A stretch of 10,123 nt of DNA from Phoronis ovalis (GCA_028565635.1 JAOXYB010067578.1:1-10123); one strand, 5' to 3'. Shown: positions 1 to 7,300, counted from the stretch's first letter. Notes: generated by a model not told the origin, from the letters alone. Program-made: numbers and translations.

Positions 1-112
1 CCCTCTATAATAGAGTTGTACCAGTAAAAAGTCAATTTTCCTCAACGATACCAATGCAAAAGACAAACTGCGATGCACCAGTTACCTCATAAGGATGTGA
101 CAGCAAGATGAA
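1..112 (-). pseudogene. Degenerate exon-like copy 1, cut by window edge
   Basis: This is the leftmost unit of the minus-strand exon-like array. On the minus strand it follows a T-rich tract ending in CAG (plus ctg at 113-115), a plausible splice acceptor. The sequence from 112 down to 1 aligns with copy 3 (673-1006), sharing the stretch that in copy 3 reads QLVFCSESVDENRFFTGTT. Here the equivalent frame meets a TGA after the Glu-Asn pair, so it is not coding as it stands. It nearly matches copy 2, 257 bp away. The function of the ancestral exon is not recognised. Confidence 0.4.
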
Positions 113-257
113 CTGAAAAAATAAGGTTTAAAATTAGAAGCTGCCGTCCAGCAAATTTAAAGTAATCATATCCGTTCAGCTGACTGGCTCGGCATGTTGC
201 ATCGAGAATGTCATAGCAAGGACATTCGAAGAGTACTTCTATCGTCAAATCGGATAC

Positions 258-369
258 CTCTCTATAATAGAGTTGTACCAGTAAAAAGTCAATTTTCCTC
301 AACGATACCATTGCAAAAGACAAACTGCGATGTATCGATTGCATCACCATGTTATAGCAAGAAGTCGAA
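258..369 (-). pseudogene. Degenerate exon-like copy 2
   Basis: This is the minus-strand exon-like unit following a TTTTTTCAG acceptor-like tract (plus 370-378). It is nearly identical to copy 1 and aligns with copy 3 across the segment encoding VFC...FFTGTT there. It carries the same TGA as copy 1, so the stop predates the 257-bp duplication. Another minus frame stays open through this unit and beyond, but it crosses both acceptor-like sites and does not match the frame of copy 3. I treat it as chance. Confidence 0.4.
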
Positions 370-672
370 CTGAAAAAAGAATAAAGCATAAACTTAGCTC
401 CCATGCTGGAAATAAACATAAATCACATCAGCTGTTAATTCAGAAAAATGCAAACGGAAATTCATAAGACACTAACACAACAAAATAATTGGTTCAAATG
501 GACCAATAATTAAATTTGGAATATTGAACTAATAAGGAAATTAAAAGTTGATTCGCACACAGAAAAAAACAAAAACCAACTCTCACTAAGTACATTTGAA
601 ATAGTTTTTTAAACTAAAAATATTAAAAATGAAAAAAAATACCTGCCATTATTTTTACAATTATTAACTCAC

Positions 673-1006
673 ATGTGTGTTACCCCCCACAAGTAGATCA
701 TTGATGATATAACCATAAACCAGCCCACCACAACCATCAAGTCTTCAGATTCAGCGCATCACGTGTTAACCAGGTTCACACGTGAGAGAAGAAGATCCGA
801 CATTCAGAGTTGATGGTGACGTATTTCCAGGTCGTTCGTTGAGTACTTCGTAATCATCAAACCAGAACCACTATTCCTAGGTTAGGTTGCTGGTTCAAGG
901 CGAACACTATTCCTAGTTGTACCGGTAAAGAATCTATTTTCGTCAACGCTTTCACTGCAAAATACTAACTGGAAGGTTACGGTCATCTCACTCTTGTGAG
1001 GAATAC
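673..1006 (-). pseudogene. Exon-like copy 3, longest unit, broken frame
   Basis: On the minus strand this unit starts after a strong acceptor-like sequence, TTTTATTTTTCAG (plus 1007-1019), and ends at a GTGAGT donor (plus 667-672). Just inside the acceptor an open stretch includes QLVFCSESVDENRFFTGTT and ends at a TAA about 39 codons in. Near the donor another frame encodes GYIINDLLVGGNTH, matching the end of the open copy at 4125-4315 (GYMTNDFTCGGIT) except for a one-base shift. At 334 nt it is the most complete unit and defines the two conserved blocks of the array. The broken frame suggests a pseudoexon. The protein family is not recognised. Confidence 0.45.
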
Positions 1007-1310
1007 CTGAAAAATAAAACTCCAAAAGGTTACCATTTGAAATGTTATGTGTTGGTGCTCGATCAAGCTCATCAGGGAAGGGGGTGGAGAAGTTAACGAC
1101 CAAAGACATAAGCCGGAATTTGACAAGTTGTCTTTTACAAGTAGTTTACAAGAAATTGACTGGAATGTTGAAGTTGCGCCGTACGTACTGACAGCAACAA
1201 AATTGATACTCAGTCACAGCGATAAGTAAATATGTTACTAAATGATTTGGCGATAACTAAATGTGGAGTTAATATTGAAAGTACTTACCATTTCCTGAAG
1301 ATTTACTTAC

Positions 1311-1375
1311 ACACATATATGTTACTTTACCCCACGAGGAAATCAATGTAAATATAACTATACACTTGGAGAAAC
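1311..1375 (-). pseudogene. Short exon-like copy 4
   Basis: On the minus strand an acceptor-like TTTTATTTTCAG (plus 1376-1387) is followed by 65 nt and then a GTAAGT donor (plus 1305-1310). A second GTAAGT lies just beyond at plus 1283-1288. Only the donor-side block survives. It reads like SYIYIDFLVG and then hits TAA, parallel to GYIINDLLVG in copy 3. The VFC block seen in copies 1-3 is absent, so this copy has lost its middle. Confidence 0.4.
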
Positions 1376-1692
1376 CTGAAAATAAAATTTAAAAAAGCAT
1401 TGAAAGGCAAGTTGATGGTGCCCAGTTAGGCTCATCAGGGGTGGGGGCAATACATTAACAGCCTACGTCATTAGCCCTATTTGGATCGACAAGCTTGGCA
1501 AGTAGTCTCCGATAAGAAAGTTGACAAGGAATTCACTAGAAGGTTGACAGTGTGTCGGACGCGCCCAAGCAAGAATGTTGACACTTCTTGACAGCCAGTA
1601 AGGACTTAGTTTTACTAAATGCATTGACGTGACCTAAACTAGGAATTAATAATACTTAGTACTTACCATGCATTTCCTGAAGATTTACTTAC

Positions 1693-1749
1693 ACACATTC
1701 ATATTGCCTCACAGGGAAATCATTGTGTATAACCATACACCAGTAATAC
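1693..1749 (-). pseudogene. Short exon-like copy 5
   Basis: On the minus strand TTTTATTTTTAG (plus 1750-1761) is an acceptor-like signal in which the usual CAG has become TAG. It is followed by 57 nt and a GTAAGT donor (plus 1687-1692), with another GTAAGT a few tens of bases on. The sequence is a close relative of copy 4, including the paired donor-like sites and an aaatcttcagg spacer. One frame is open through all 57 nt, but it is not the frame of the conserved GYIIND block. Confidence 0.4.
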
Positions 1750-2006
1750 CTAAAAATAAAACTCAAAAAATACCATTTGAAAAGCAATATGATGGTTCCG
1801 AATAAGGATCGTCAGGAGCTGGGTAAGATGCTAACCTCTTAACGCCATAAGCAGTGTATATATTGACATGTCAAAAAGATTACCTTGTACAGTACACATC
1901 CTGATAAATCAAGTTGAAAGTAGTTCACAAGCAATAATTATACGTGATAATCAATGTCCCGACTATAACTAGACAACAAGTTACAGTAGAAATACTTAAC
2001 CATTTC

Positions 2007-2110
2007 CAGAATAATTACTCGCATACACTTGTATGTTTTTTTACCCATAAGCAGATGACGGAAGATATAACCAAACATCTTCTCCCCATAACCATCCAGT
2101 ATTTAGATTT
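2007..2110 (-). pseudogene. Degenerate exon-like copy 6
   Basis: The sequence attactcgcatacacttgt (plus 2012-2031) and the following gcagatgacggaagatataa align with the donor-side block of copies 3, 4 and 7. The donor has decayed to GCGAGT and I find no convincing acceptor. The upper end is approximate. No long frame on the minus strand fits the block. Confidence 0.3.
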
Positions 2111-2312
2111 AGCACAGAATATCAGTTTTTATCAGTTTATTTGCCTTCAAGGGTTTTATTTGGATGCATTGATGATTTAACATTAATTGCCTATTGCAGG
2201 GTGTATTTGCAATGCTATGTAATGTGCATTAAGTAAATTATTTATTTTAGTAAGTTTTAATTTTTACTTTCACAGGATTACCTCAAGGACTTTTTATATG
2301 TATCTGTTTAAA

Positions 2313-2417
2313 TTGATTTTGTTTTATTTTTTATTGATTTTATTCTATTTTTTATTGATTTTATTCTATTTTTTGTTGATTTTATTTTTATTTTTATTAA
2401 TTTTATTTTTATTTGCT
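2313..2417. repeat. 21-bp T-rich minisatellite, 5 units
   Basis: The unit ttgattttattctatttttt starts at 2313, 2334, 2355, 2376 and 2397, an exact 21-bp period with a few substitutions. Because 21 is a multiple of three, the plus strand stays open and would encode a repeated hydrophobic heptad (ILFYFLL type). This is a by-product of the repeat rather than evidence of a membrane protein. Confidence 0.85.
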
Positions 2418-2737
2418 TTTACGGGATCACCGTGTGATGAAGACCAAACCAGGAAGATATCCTATAACCTAAAAAATAAAGCTCAGAACTATTAGAAGTT
2501 GAATTGAAATATGAAGTAAATTTAGAAATTGAGATTGAAGAAGTTGACAATCTATCTCTGACAAGAGGTTTGAAAGCGGTCTAGACAGGAAGTTGAGAAG
2601 ATTGACAATGGCTCACTAATAAAGAAGTTGATAGTAGTTGACGACCATTATGTACACTATGTAGTTCATATGATATTAAAACGTCCCTACGACAACTCGA
2701 CAAGGAGTTACTTACCACTTTCCGAATAGTTACTCAC

Positions 2738-2867
2738 ACGCGTGTATGTTACTCTATCTCACAAGCTGATCATTGATGATAAAACCAAACTCAACCAGCC
2801 ATAATCCCCCAAGGCTCATATTCAGCAAAGAATGTCTTCATCAACACTTTGCTGAAAAATACTAACT
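2738..2867 (-). pseudogene. Degenerate exon-like copy 7
   Basis: A GTGAGT donor lies at plus 2732-2737, with a second GTAAGT-like site at plus 2709-2714. Upstream on the minus strand the block encodes GFIINDQLV and then TAG, parallel to copy 3. Further upstream the nucleotides align with the VFC block (aatactaactgg at 2857-2868 also occurs at 961-972). The acceptor is missing, since the sequence runs straight into the GTTGAC-type spacer. The upper limit is where the alignment fades. Confidence 0.4.
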
Positions 2868-3102
2868 GGCAGATTAGAAGTTGACGAGGTGTCTTGAACA
2901 ATAAACTGACGAACTGTATTTGATAATAAATTACTGAGCTGTCTTGAAGAGAAACTGACAATTACAAGCTGTCTGACAGAATACGACAAACTGTAATTCT
3001 GATAAAATGATTCCCACTGGCCGTACACAAACACAATGAGACATCGATTCAGATTACTATTCCCTAAACATATAGAAATATAAAATTTCAAAAAGGCTTC
3101 GT

Positions 3103-3282
3103 CTATTTACGATGGGTTTCGACACCTAATACCAGAGTTACAGCTATTACTCTATAGCTACAAAAGAAAAGAACTCATTTCATTAGTACTGAATAATGCT
3201 GCTGGTGGGGACTCGAATCTGCGCTGGATACCTGGAAGTAACGAAAAGCCAAGTACAATTACCCCTATACGCCACGAAGGCA
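3103..3282 (-). mobile_element. tRNA-derived SINE-like element
   Basis: On the minus strand the head starts near 3282 with an RNA polymerase III box A-like TGGCGTATAGGGGT (plus 3261-3274). A box B-like GATTCGAGTCC follows (plus 3209-3219), the spacing and order of a tRNA gene. The arms do not fold into a sound tRNA: the candidate acceptor GCCTTCG has no partner. This points to a tRNA-related SINE head rather than a tRNA gene. The body (3103-3200) includes a small stem, AGCTAT...ATAGCT, near 3152-3172. The element lies within the exon array. I see no clear target duplication and the 3' limit is uncertain. The family is not identified. Confidence 0.6.
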
Positions 3283-3601
3283 TAAATATATCCTATATCT
3301 AGAGCTAGTTGTTTAACCTAACCAAATTCTAACTTTAAGTCTAAATATAATACTGGGAACTATATATCTAAGTCACATGAAGGTAGCTGCAACCCAGGTA
3401 AAAAGGCGCTATACCATATTACAATAAGAATCGTATAAATAATGCTTATATTCGACAGGGAATAGTAGTCGGAATCGAGTTGACAATTAAATAAGCCTAC
3501 ACGACCAATGAGCACACATACACAATCTCTTCGCTAACTGGCGAGAACTAAATATCAATATATTACAGAAAAACAATCCACATTTACTTAGCGTTTCTTA
3601 C
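3283..3601. other. Spacer without gene
   Basis: This AT-rich sequence lies between the SINE-like element and the donor of copy 8. It contains one GTTGACAATT-type motif near 3480. I see no coding frame or structured repeat of note. It behaves like the other spacers of the array. Confidence 0.4.
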
Positions 3602-3754
3602 ACACGTGCTTTTTACTTTACCACACAAATTAAATATATTATTGATAGTATAGCAATATATCAGCACGCCATGTCTAGCGATACGGAGTGCCAGATACGA
3701 TGTTGGTCACATCACAAGATTGCAGTTACAGTCAACTCAGCTTTTGAGGGATAC
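3602..3754 (-). pseudogene. Exon-like copy 8, with both splice-like ends
   Basis: The minus strand has a TTTTTTCAG acceptor-like tract (plus 3755-3763) and a GTAAGA donor (plus 3596-3601) enclosing 153 nt. The first bases (GTATCCCTCAAAAGCTGAG) align with the start of copy 3 (GTATTCCTCACAAGAGTGAG). The donor side reads GVLIYCYTINNIFNLCGK, a diverged version of the conserved block. The copy 3 frame hits TGA early, so the unit is broken. Confidence 0.4.
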
Positions 3755-4124
3755 CTGAAAAAAGGGATGCACCAATGGAGATTGAAAAATTGACAAAAAG
3801 CCTTCACGAACGATAATTACAAAAAGTGTTCTAAATAAATGTCAAAAAGGAATAACTGAAGGAAACTGTTTTAAATGATACGAGTGTTTGAGTAAAAAAA
3901 ACAAGTAAGCAATAAAAAAACTATCATCACAGAGTTGTACTAAAAGGCTTCAGATTCTCTGGGCAGTATCTTGGAACAGTCTTCTTTCACACTTAGCAAG
4001 TGTATTGCACTTTTAGATGATTGATTGATGTAATTACCTTAAAACTAGGTGAGAAATAAAGCATTTACTGGACTGGGGCGATTATTTAATATATCCGATT
4101 CCTAAATATTGTTCTTATACTTAC

Positions 4125-4315
4125 ATAGTTATTCCTCCACAAGTAAAGTCATTGGTCATGTAGCCAGACTTCGATCCACCACATATATAGCCTTCAAATC
4201 CAGAATGGATTCCACATCTTCTAACCATCGCAAACCAAGACAATAAACGTGTCCACCCAAGAACCGGAAATTTGTATGAATTATTATAGCACCTGGGTTG
4301 AATGGTTATGGGGGA
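4125..4315 (-). CDS. Open exon-like copy 9, Cys/Gly-rich, unknown protein
   Basis: This is the only unit of the array with an intact reading frame. The minus strand reads from a possible acceptor (ACTAACCCAG, plus 4316-4325, with CTAAC-type branch-point candidates upstream) to a good GTAAGT donor (plus 4119-4124). The 191 nt encode 63 residues plus two bases. Stops lie just outside both ends: TAA straddling the donor, and TAA at 4355-4357. The C-terminal part includes CGIHSGFEGYICGG and then GYMTNDFTCGGIT, with Cys at about residues 9, 34, 45 and 59. The latter block matches remnants in copies 3, 4 and 7. The acceptor-side half lacks the VFC block of copies 1-3, so this may be a variant exon. 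A secreted disulfide-rich domain is possible, but no family is recognised. The open frame could be chance at this length. Confidence 0.35.
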
Positions 4316-5780
4316 CTGGGTTAGTTTAGTTAGTAAGTCAATCAGGTGCCATAATTATTCCCACTAACAGGTGTAAAATAACCAATAAAGTAATTGTTTT
4401 AGATTTCATATCACATATACTAAAGACTACACAATTACGCTGCTAAGAAATAAGTATAATGCTATAAAAATATACCTTCTATCCCAAATTTAAACGATCA
4501 GTTTTGAATAGCAGCGGAGCTGCACCGTGTCTGTCCTCGGAGAAAGCCACAGTGCAACTAACTAGAATATGGCGCGCAAATTACTTGAAGGATTTAGGCG
4601 GCAATTTATGTCACGTGAATGTTTCGATTGTTTGATTGTTCCTCGCTGTTTACTTCTCTAGTCAACTGTTTGCAATTCTATACCTGTCAATCAACTATCT
4701 CCACATGAATAACTTTGTATTGCCAACATTGTTACGAATTGAAGTAACTGTAGTTACAGTTTTGCGCACACAAAATTAGAACATATTACTACCACAGTTA
4801 TATAGCTATACTAACAAAATATTATTTTACTGTCTAGTTTTGTCAGCGACCTTTAAATTTACGTGCATAAGGAATAATTTTATACACTCTGGCACGTATT
4901 ACCTTATACCTGTCCTGTTGAAGGAGTAAAATCCGAAACGCGTAGCCACCTTGTATAAGTAGTCATACTAGCCTGTTAAAGTCAACTGACTTTACTTAGC
5001 ACATTTTTTACACTTTGCGCCACCAACCATTTAAAAAATTAAACACACGGGTGAACCGCTACAGTGGGAAGCGGATCTAGTGATAATGGCTATAATATCT
5101 GCGGCCCGAATATTTGGTCTATTATTCAAAGGGTGTTATTCTTCGTGTCTCCTTGAATAGGCTGTCAATCCCTTCATAAACATGTAAATAATAATTCTAA
5201 TAAAACCCCATAATTTAGCAGAGCCCGTTATGGCGGCCATCTCGATATAAAATTTGATATTTTAAAATTTTATGCAAAATTTAAAGATTTCCTAGTTCTA
5301 GTTCACTTCTCTAAAACAAATTAAATCATCAAAAATACTGCATATCATAATATAACTATTATAATTGAAATATAGCCTTATCAATTTGTTCATGCTTCTC
5401 TTAAAATGCTACAAATTCGCAAAAAATGCAAAAACAACACAAGTACTCCTAAGAAATTTTGATAATGTCATAATATTTTAATTAGAAACGAATTATCCTT
5501 ATTTTTATTTGTTGTAAATTTGGAAAGTACTTTTAAAAAAAACACTTTTATACGTTAAACTTGGCGCATTTATTTCCGTTCACGGCGTACATGCAGTAAA
5601 GATGAGAAAACACATATAACCGGTTAGCATCATTTAAAAATCATAATTTAATAATTTAATATTGTGGGCAAGAGGGGCTAATCTTTCCACACCTATGATG
5701 ACTCTTGTGTAATTATGTAACCTCCTGCCACTTACTATACGCCCGATTCCGTGATTAGGACGTAATTAAGAAAATGTTCC
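4316..5780. other. Long non-coding stretch, AT-rich
   Basis: I find no gene here. Visible items are: a slightly GC-richer patch at 4512-4610 with a 30-codon ATG frame (4569-4661, plus) and a CACGTG E-box near 4612; an inverted repeat TAAAGTCA-AC-TGACTTTA at 4977-4994; a small hairpin CCGCT...AGCGG near 5057-5075; and another, TATTCAAAGG...CCTTGAATA, near 5142-5170. A YY1-like GGCGGCCATCT lies at 5231-5241. None is enough to call a promoter. From 5240 on the sequence is very AT-rich and includes the dispersed repeat annotated separately. Confidence 0.5.
5327..5480 (+). repeat. Dispersed AT-rich repeat, copy 1
   Basis: The clearest part, from aaatgctacaaattcgcaaa (5404 on) to ttttgataatgtcataat, aligns in direct orientation with 9058-9130, where the same order of blocks appears (aaatgctataattcataaa ... 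ttttaataatgtttcata). Weaker similarity extends left to a catcaaaaatactg/tatcaaaaatgcta match. Ends are uncertain because the sequence is AT-rich. The repeat family is unknown. Confidence 0.5.
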
Positions 5781-5855
5781 TGTTATTTCAAAAGGGGGGC
5801 GCGTTCGCACCCAACGCACCCCCCCCCCATCTGACAGGCCTGATGTTATTTCAAA
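5781..5855. repeat. G-run/C-run inverted repeat flanked by a 12-bp direct repeat
   Basis: The 12-mer tgttatttcaaa occurs at 5781-5792 and 5844-5855. Between them lie a G-run arm (aggggggcgcgtt) and a C-run arm (aacgcacccccccccc) that can pair, followed by atctgacaggcctg. Both arms resemble the end sequences at 7503-7545 and 8171-8210 (CAGG...TCAGA...GGGGGTGCGTT). I read it as a tiny, mostly end-only copy of the same transposon-like family. Whether the 12-mers are a target duplication or part of the ends is unclear. Confidence 0.5.
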
Positions 5856-6087
5856 GTTGGACACCTGTGTCTGTTCTCATTAAAATGGCATATATGAAGG
5901 CCGGTTTAAAAGTGCCTTGATAATTAAGAGTTATGACGAAAGTAATTTTGATTTAAATTTTAATGTATCAGATATGTGTGATGAAGATTTATTAACATAC
6001 ACTTGCGCAAAACGAAGCACAGGCTCCTTGTCCATGAGCTTCAACTAAAATCCATGTAAATAGCAGCAATACTAGTTCCCTTGTGAG

Positions 6088-6093
6088 AAGTTT
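6088..6093. repeat. Target site duplication, left copy (AAGTTT)
   Basis: AAGTTT directly abuts the left end of the 334-bp element. The same hexamer follows its right end at 6428-6433. One extra G is ambiguous, so the duplication is 6 or 7 bp. Confidence 0.65.
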
Positions 6094-6427
6094 CCCCAGG
6101 GAGAGCAGTCAATACTAAAGTGGGTACGCATGTTCCAACACAATTTCGAGTGAAAGGGTATGTTTTTCGAACCACCGGCGCGTAACACGCGTTACGCGCT
6201 TAGGGTCTGTTTTTTGACTAAAATCACGAAAAGGGGTGTTTTTTGGAGGGGTGACACTTCGTTAGGGGTGTTTTCTTCCCAAAAGTCATTTCCTTAAGGG
6301 TCCGTTTTTTCAATAAAAAACTTCCTTAGGAGTGTATTTTTTGCAGAATTTCAATTCGTTAGGGGCCTTTTGAAAAACCATGTTGGAACATGGGTACCCA
6401 TTTTCTTATTGACTACCTCCCCCGGGG
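6094..6427 (+). mobile_element. Complete 334-bp MITE-like element with subrepeats
   Basis: The 47-bp terminal inverted repeats (6094-6140 and 6381-6427) match at 38 of 47 positions by eye. They begin CCCC[A/G]GGG and end TGTTCCAACA, and are flanked by the direct repeat AAGTTT. Inside are a 22-bp near-palindrome (6178-6199) and about six degenerate 31-33 bp units marked by TTAGGGGTG-type cores at about 6200, 6231, 6262, 6295, 6326 and 6359, each followed by a T-run. There is no coding capacity, so movement would need a transposase from elsewhere. A 6-7 bp duplication alone does not fix the superfamily. Relatives are at 9338-9565 (opposite orientation) and 7078-7300. Confidence 0.75.
6178..6199. 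other. 22-bp near-palindrome inside the MITE
   Basis: The sequence gcgcgtaacacgcgttacgcgc equals its own reverse complement except at two central bases. It recurs, with the same neighbours, in the related element at 9474-9495, where the inner 16 bases are a perfect palindrome. Conservation between diverged copies suggests a functional or structural site, for example protein binding or a hairpin tip. Confidence 0.65.
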
Positions 6428-6433
6428 AAGTTT
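6428..6433. repeat. Target site duplication, right copy (AAGTTT)
   Basis: This is the direct repeat of 6088-6093, immediately after the GGGG end of the element. Confidence 0.65.
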
Positions 6434-7077
6434 TAGTATTTCAAACTGCAATGTCACAATAAACGTAAACCATATTCAAAATTAACAATTATTGTTCATT
6501 GTTAAGTGTCAGTGATTATACAGCTGTGTAAACCGTTTTTACTGTAGATTTCTGAGTTTCGTTCTCTTCCGATAAAATACTGAAGACTGTTTTGTGACAG
6601 TTACTCAGATTGCTCTGCATGATGTCATCAGCTTAGTCTGCCAGGGAATCGATAGGGAACCACAAACACCCGAAAGGTTATAAACCACGGAGTCTAACAT
6701 TCATATAACACGAAATGTTACATATACAATTTTACGAGCACAATTTCACATTTAATGGTCAATCAGATACTTGCATTGATCTAGAGGGAGAGGGGGGGCA
6801 AACGTATTTTCCTGCAGGTGTAAAAGGGCCATATTTCATTTGTGTGCGATGGGTTTCATTGAATTTTATTCCGGTCCGCGCAATGTGATAAACGCTTTGG
6901 GTTTTATTTTCCTTACTAAAAACGTACTAACCTACAAATATCCTGCCGTCTCAGTAGTTTGCTGAATGGAAATTTAAGTAGCTCTTTTATGGCAGACGGA
7001 GTCGCAGATCCCTGGAGCACGAGCGTACCATTTTGAATGATTGTTCTGTATAACTAGCTTTTCAGTAGTGTTCTAAA
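6434..7077. other. Non-coding stretch between mobile elements
   Basis: I see no gene or clear repeat here. There is a G-rich patch (agagggagagggggggc) near 6783-6800 that could be a worn end of another G-run element. The remainder is mixed AT-rich sequence with no long frame. Confidence 0.4.
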
Positions 7078-7300
7078 CCCGGGGGGCTCACTCGAAAAGA
7101 AGTCGGATACGCATGCTTGTCCGAAAAAACGGGGAAAAGGGTAGCTTTTTTGACGTTCGACCGGGTTCCACGCAACCCCGTTTAGGGGTCTTTTGGCGGT
7201 ATGTTTTTAGAGGTGTTTTTGGCAAATGTAACTTCCCGTTTAGGGGTTGTGTCACGGTGGTTTTTCACCTACACCTCCCGTTTAGGGGTTGCTTTTTTAT
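7078..7300 (+). mobile_element. Related CCCGGGGGG element, one end and subrepeats only
   Basis: It starts CCCGGGGGGCTCACTCG and continues with a block containing GGATACGCATG, which recalls GGGTACGCATG in the end of the 6094 element. Three clear copies of CCCGTTTAGGGGT-type cores follow, at about 7176, 7235 and 7277, with a degenerate one near 7206. The design (GC-rich end, then TTAGGGG plus T-run subrepeats) matches the other two elements, but the sequence is well diverged. I cannot find the opposite inverted end, so it is probably truncated near 7300. A plus-strand open frame across it comes from the repeat cores. Confidence 0.55.

Larger units (their letters stand above)
1..369. repeat. Tandem direct repeat, period 257 bp
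   Basis: Bases 5-75 and 262-332 are almost identical (ctataatagagttgtacc and onward), an offset of 257 bp. Beyond about base 80 the two copies drift but can still be followed to the shared acceptor-like motif (113-115 and 370-372). This pair is much more alike than any other two units of the array, so it is the youngest duplication in it. Confidence 0.75.
1108..3010. repeat. Interspersed short repeat, GTTGACAAG type, in the spacers
   Basis: The spacers between exon-like units are studded with variants of aagttgacaag. Examples lie near 1125, 1480, 1522, 1543, 1576, 2545, 2593, 2630, 2640, 2880 and 2905-2985, with further ones near 3480 and 3789. Spacing is irregular, often 20-35 bp. Around 2875-2990 it becomes a visible degenerate tandem (agctgtcttgaa followed by aactgaca). 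It is absent from the exon-like blocks, which fits repeated intronic DNA amplified together with the exon. Confidence 0.5.

Noticed and set aside
87-419. 110-codon minus-strand open frame
   Set aside because: It runs across two acceptor-like sites and the 257-bp repeat in a frame different from the conserved one of copy 3. Best read as chance within repeated DNA.
882-1109. 75-codon minus-strand open frame
   Set aside because: Only its part below 1006 belongs to exon-like copy 3. The upstream part reads through the T-rich acceptor tract, so it is not annotated as a separate gene.
1047-1229. 60-codon plus-strand frame
   Set aside because: Antisense to the array spacer, with no recognisable motif.
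1944-2180. 78-codon plus-strand frame
   Set aside because: It overlaps exon-like copy 6 on the other strand and shows no protein features.
2298-2495. Plus-strand frame encoding a repeated hydrophobic heptad
   Set aside because: It follows entirely from the 21-bp T-rich minisatellite.
2822-3091. 89-codon minus-strand frame
   Set aside because: It crosses the degenerate GTTGAC-type spacer repeat and does not keep the frame of the conserved block.
3200-3282. A functional tRNA gene
   Set aside because: Box A and box B are present, but the acceptor stem does not pair and no sound anticodon arm is visible. A SINE head is a better reading.
4569-4661. 30-codon ATG frame starting MARKLLEGFRRQ
   Set aside because: Too short, no repeat or conserved motif, and no supporting promoter or splice evidence.
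6200-6365. CRISPR-like array of about 32-bp repeats
   Set aside because: Repeats are degenerate, contiguous without spacers and lie inside a MITE in what appears to be animal DNA.
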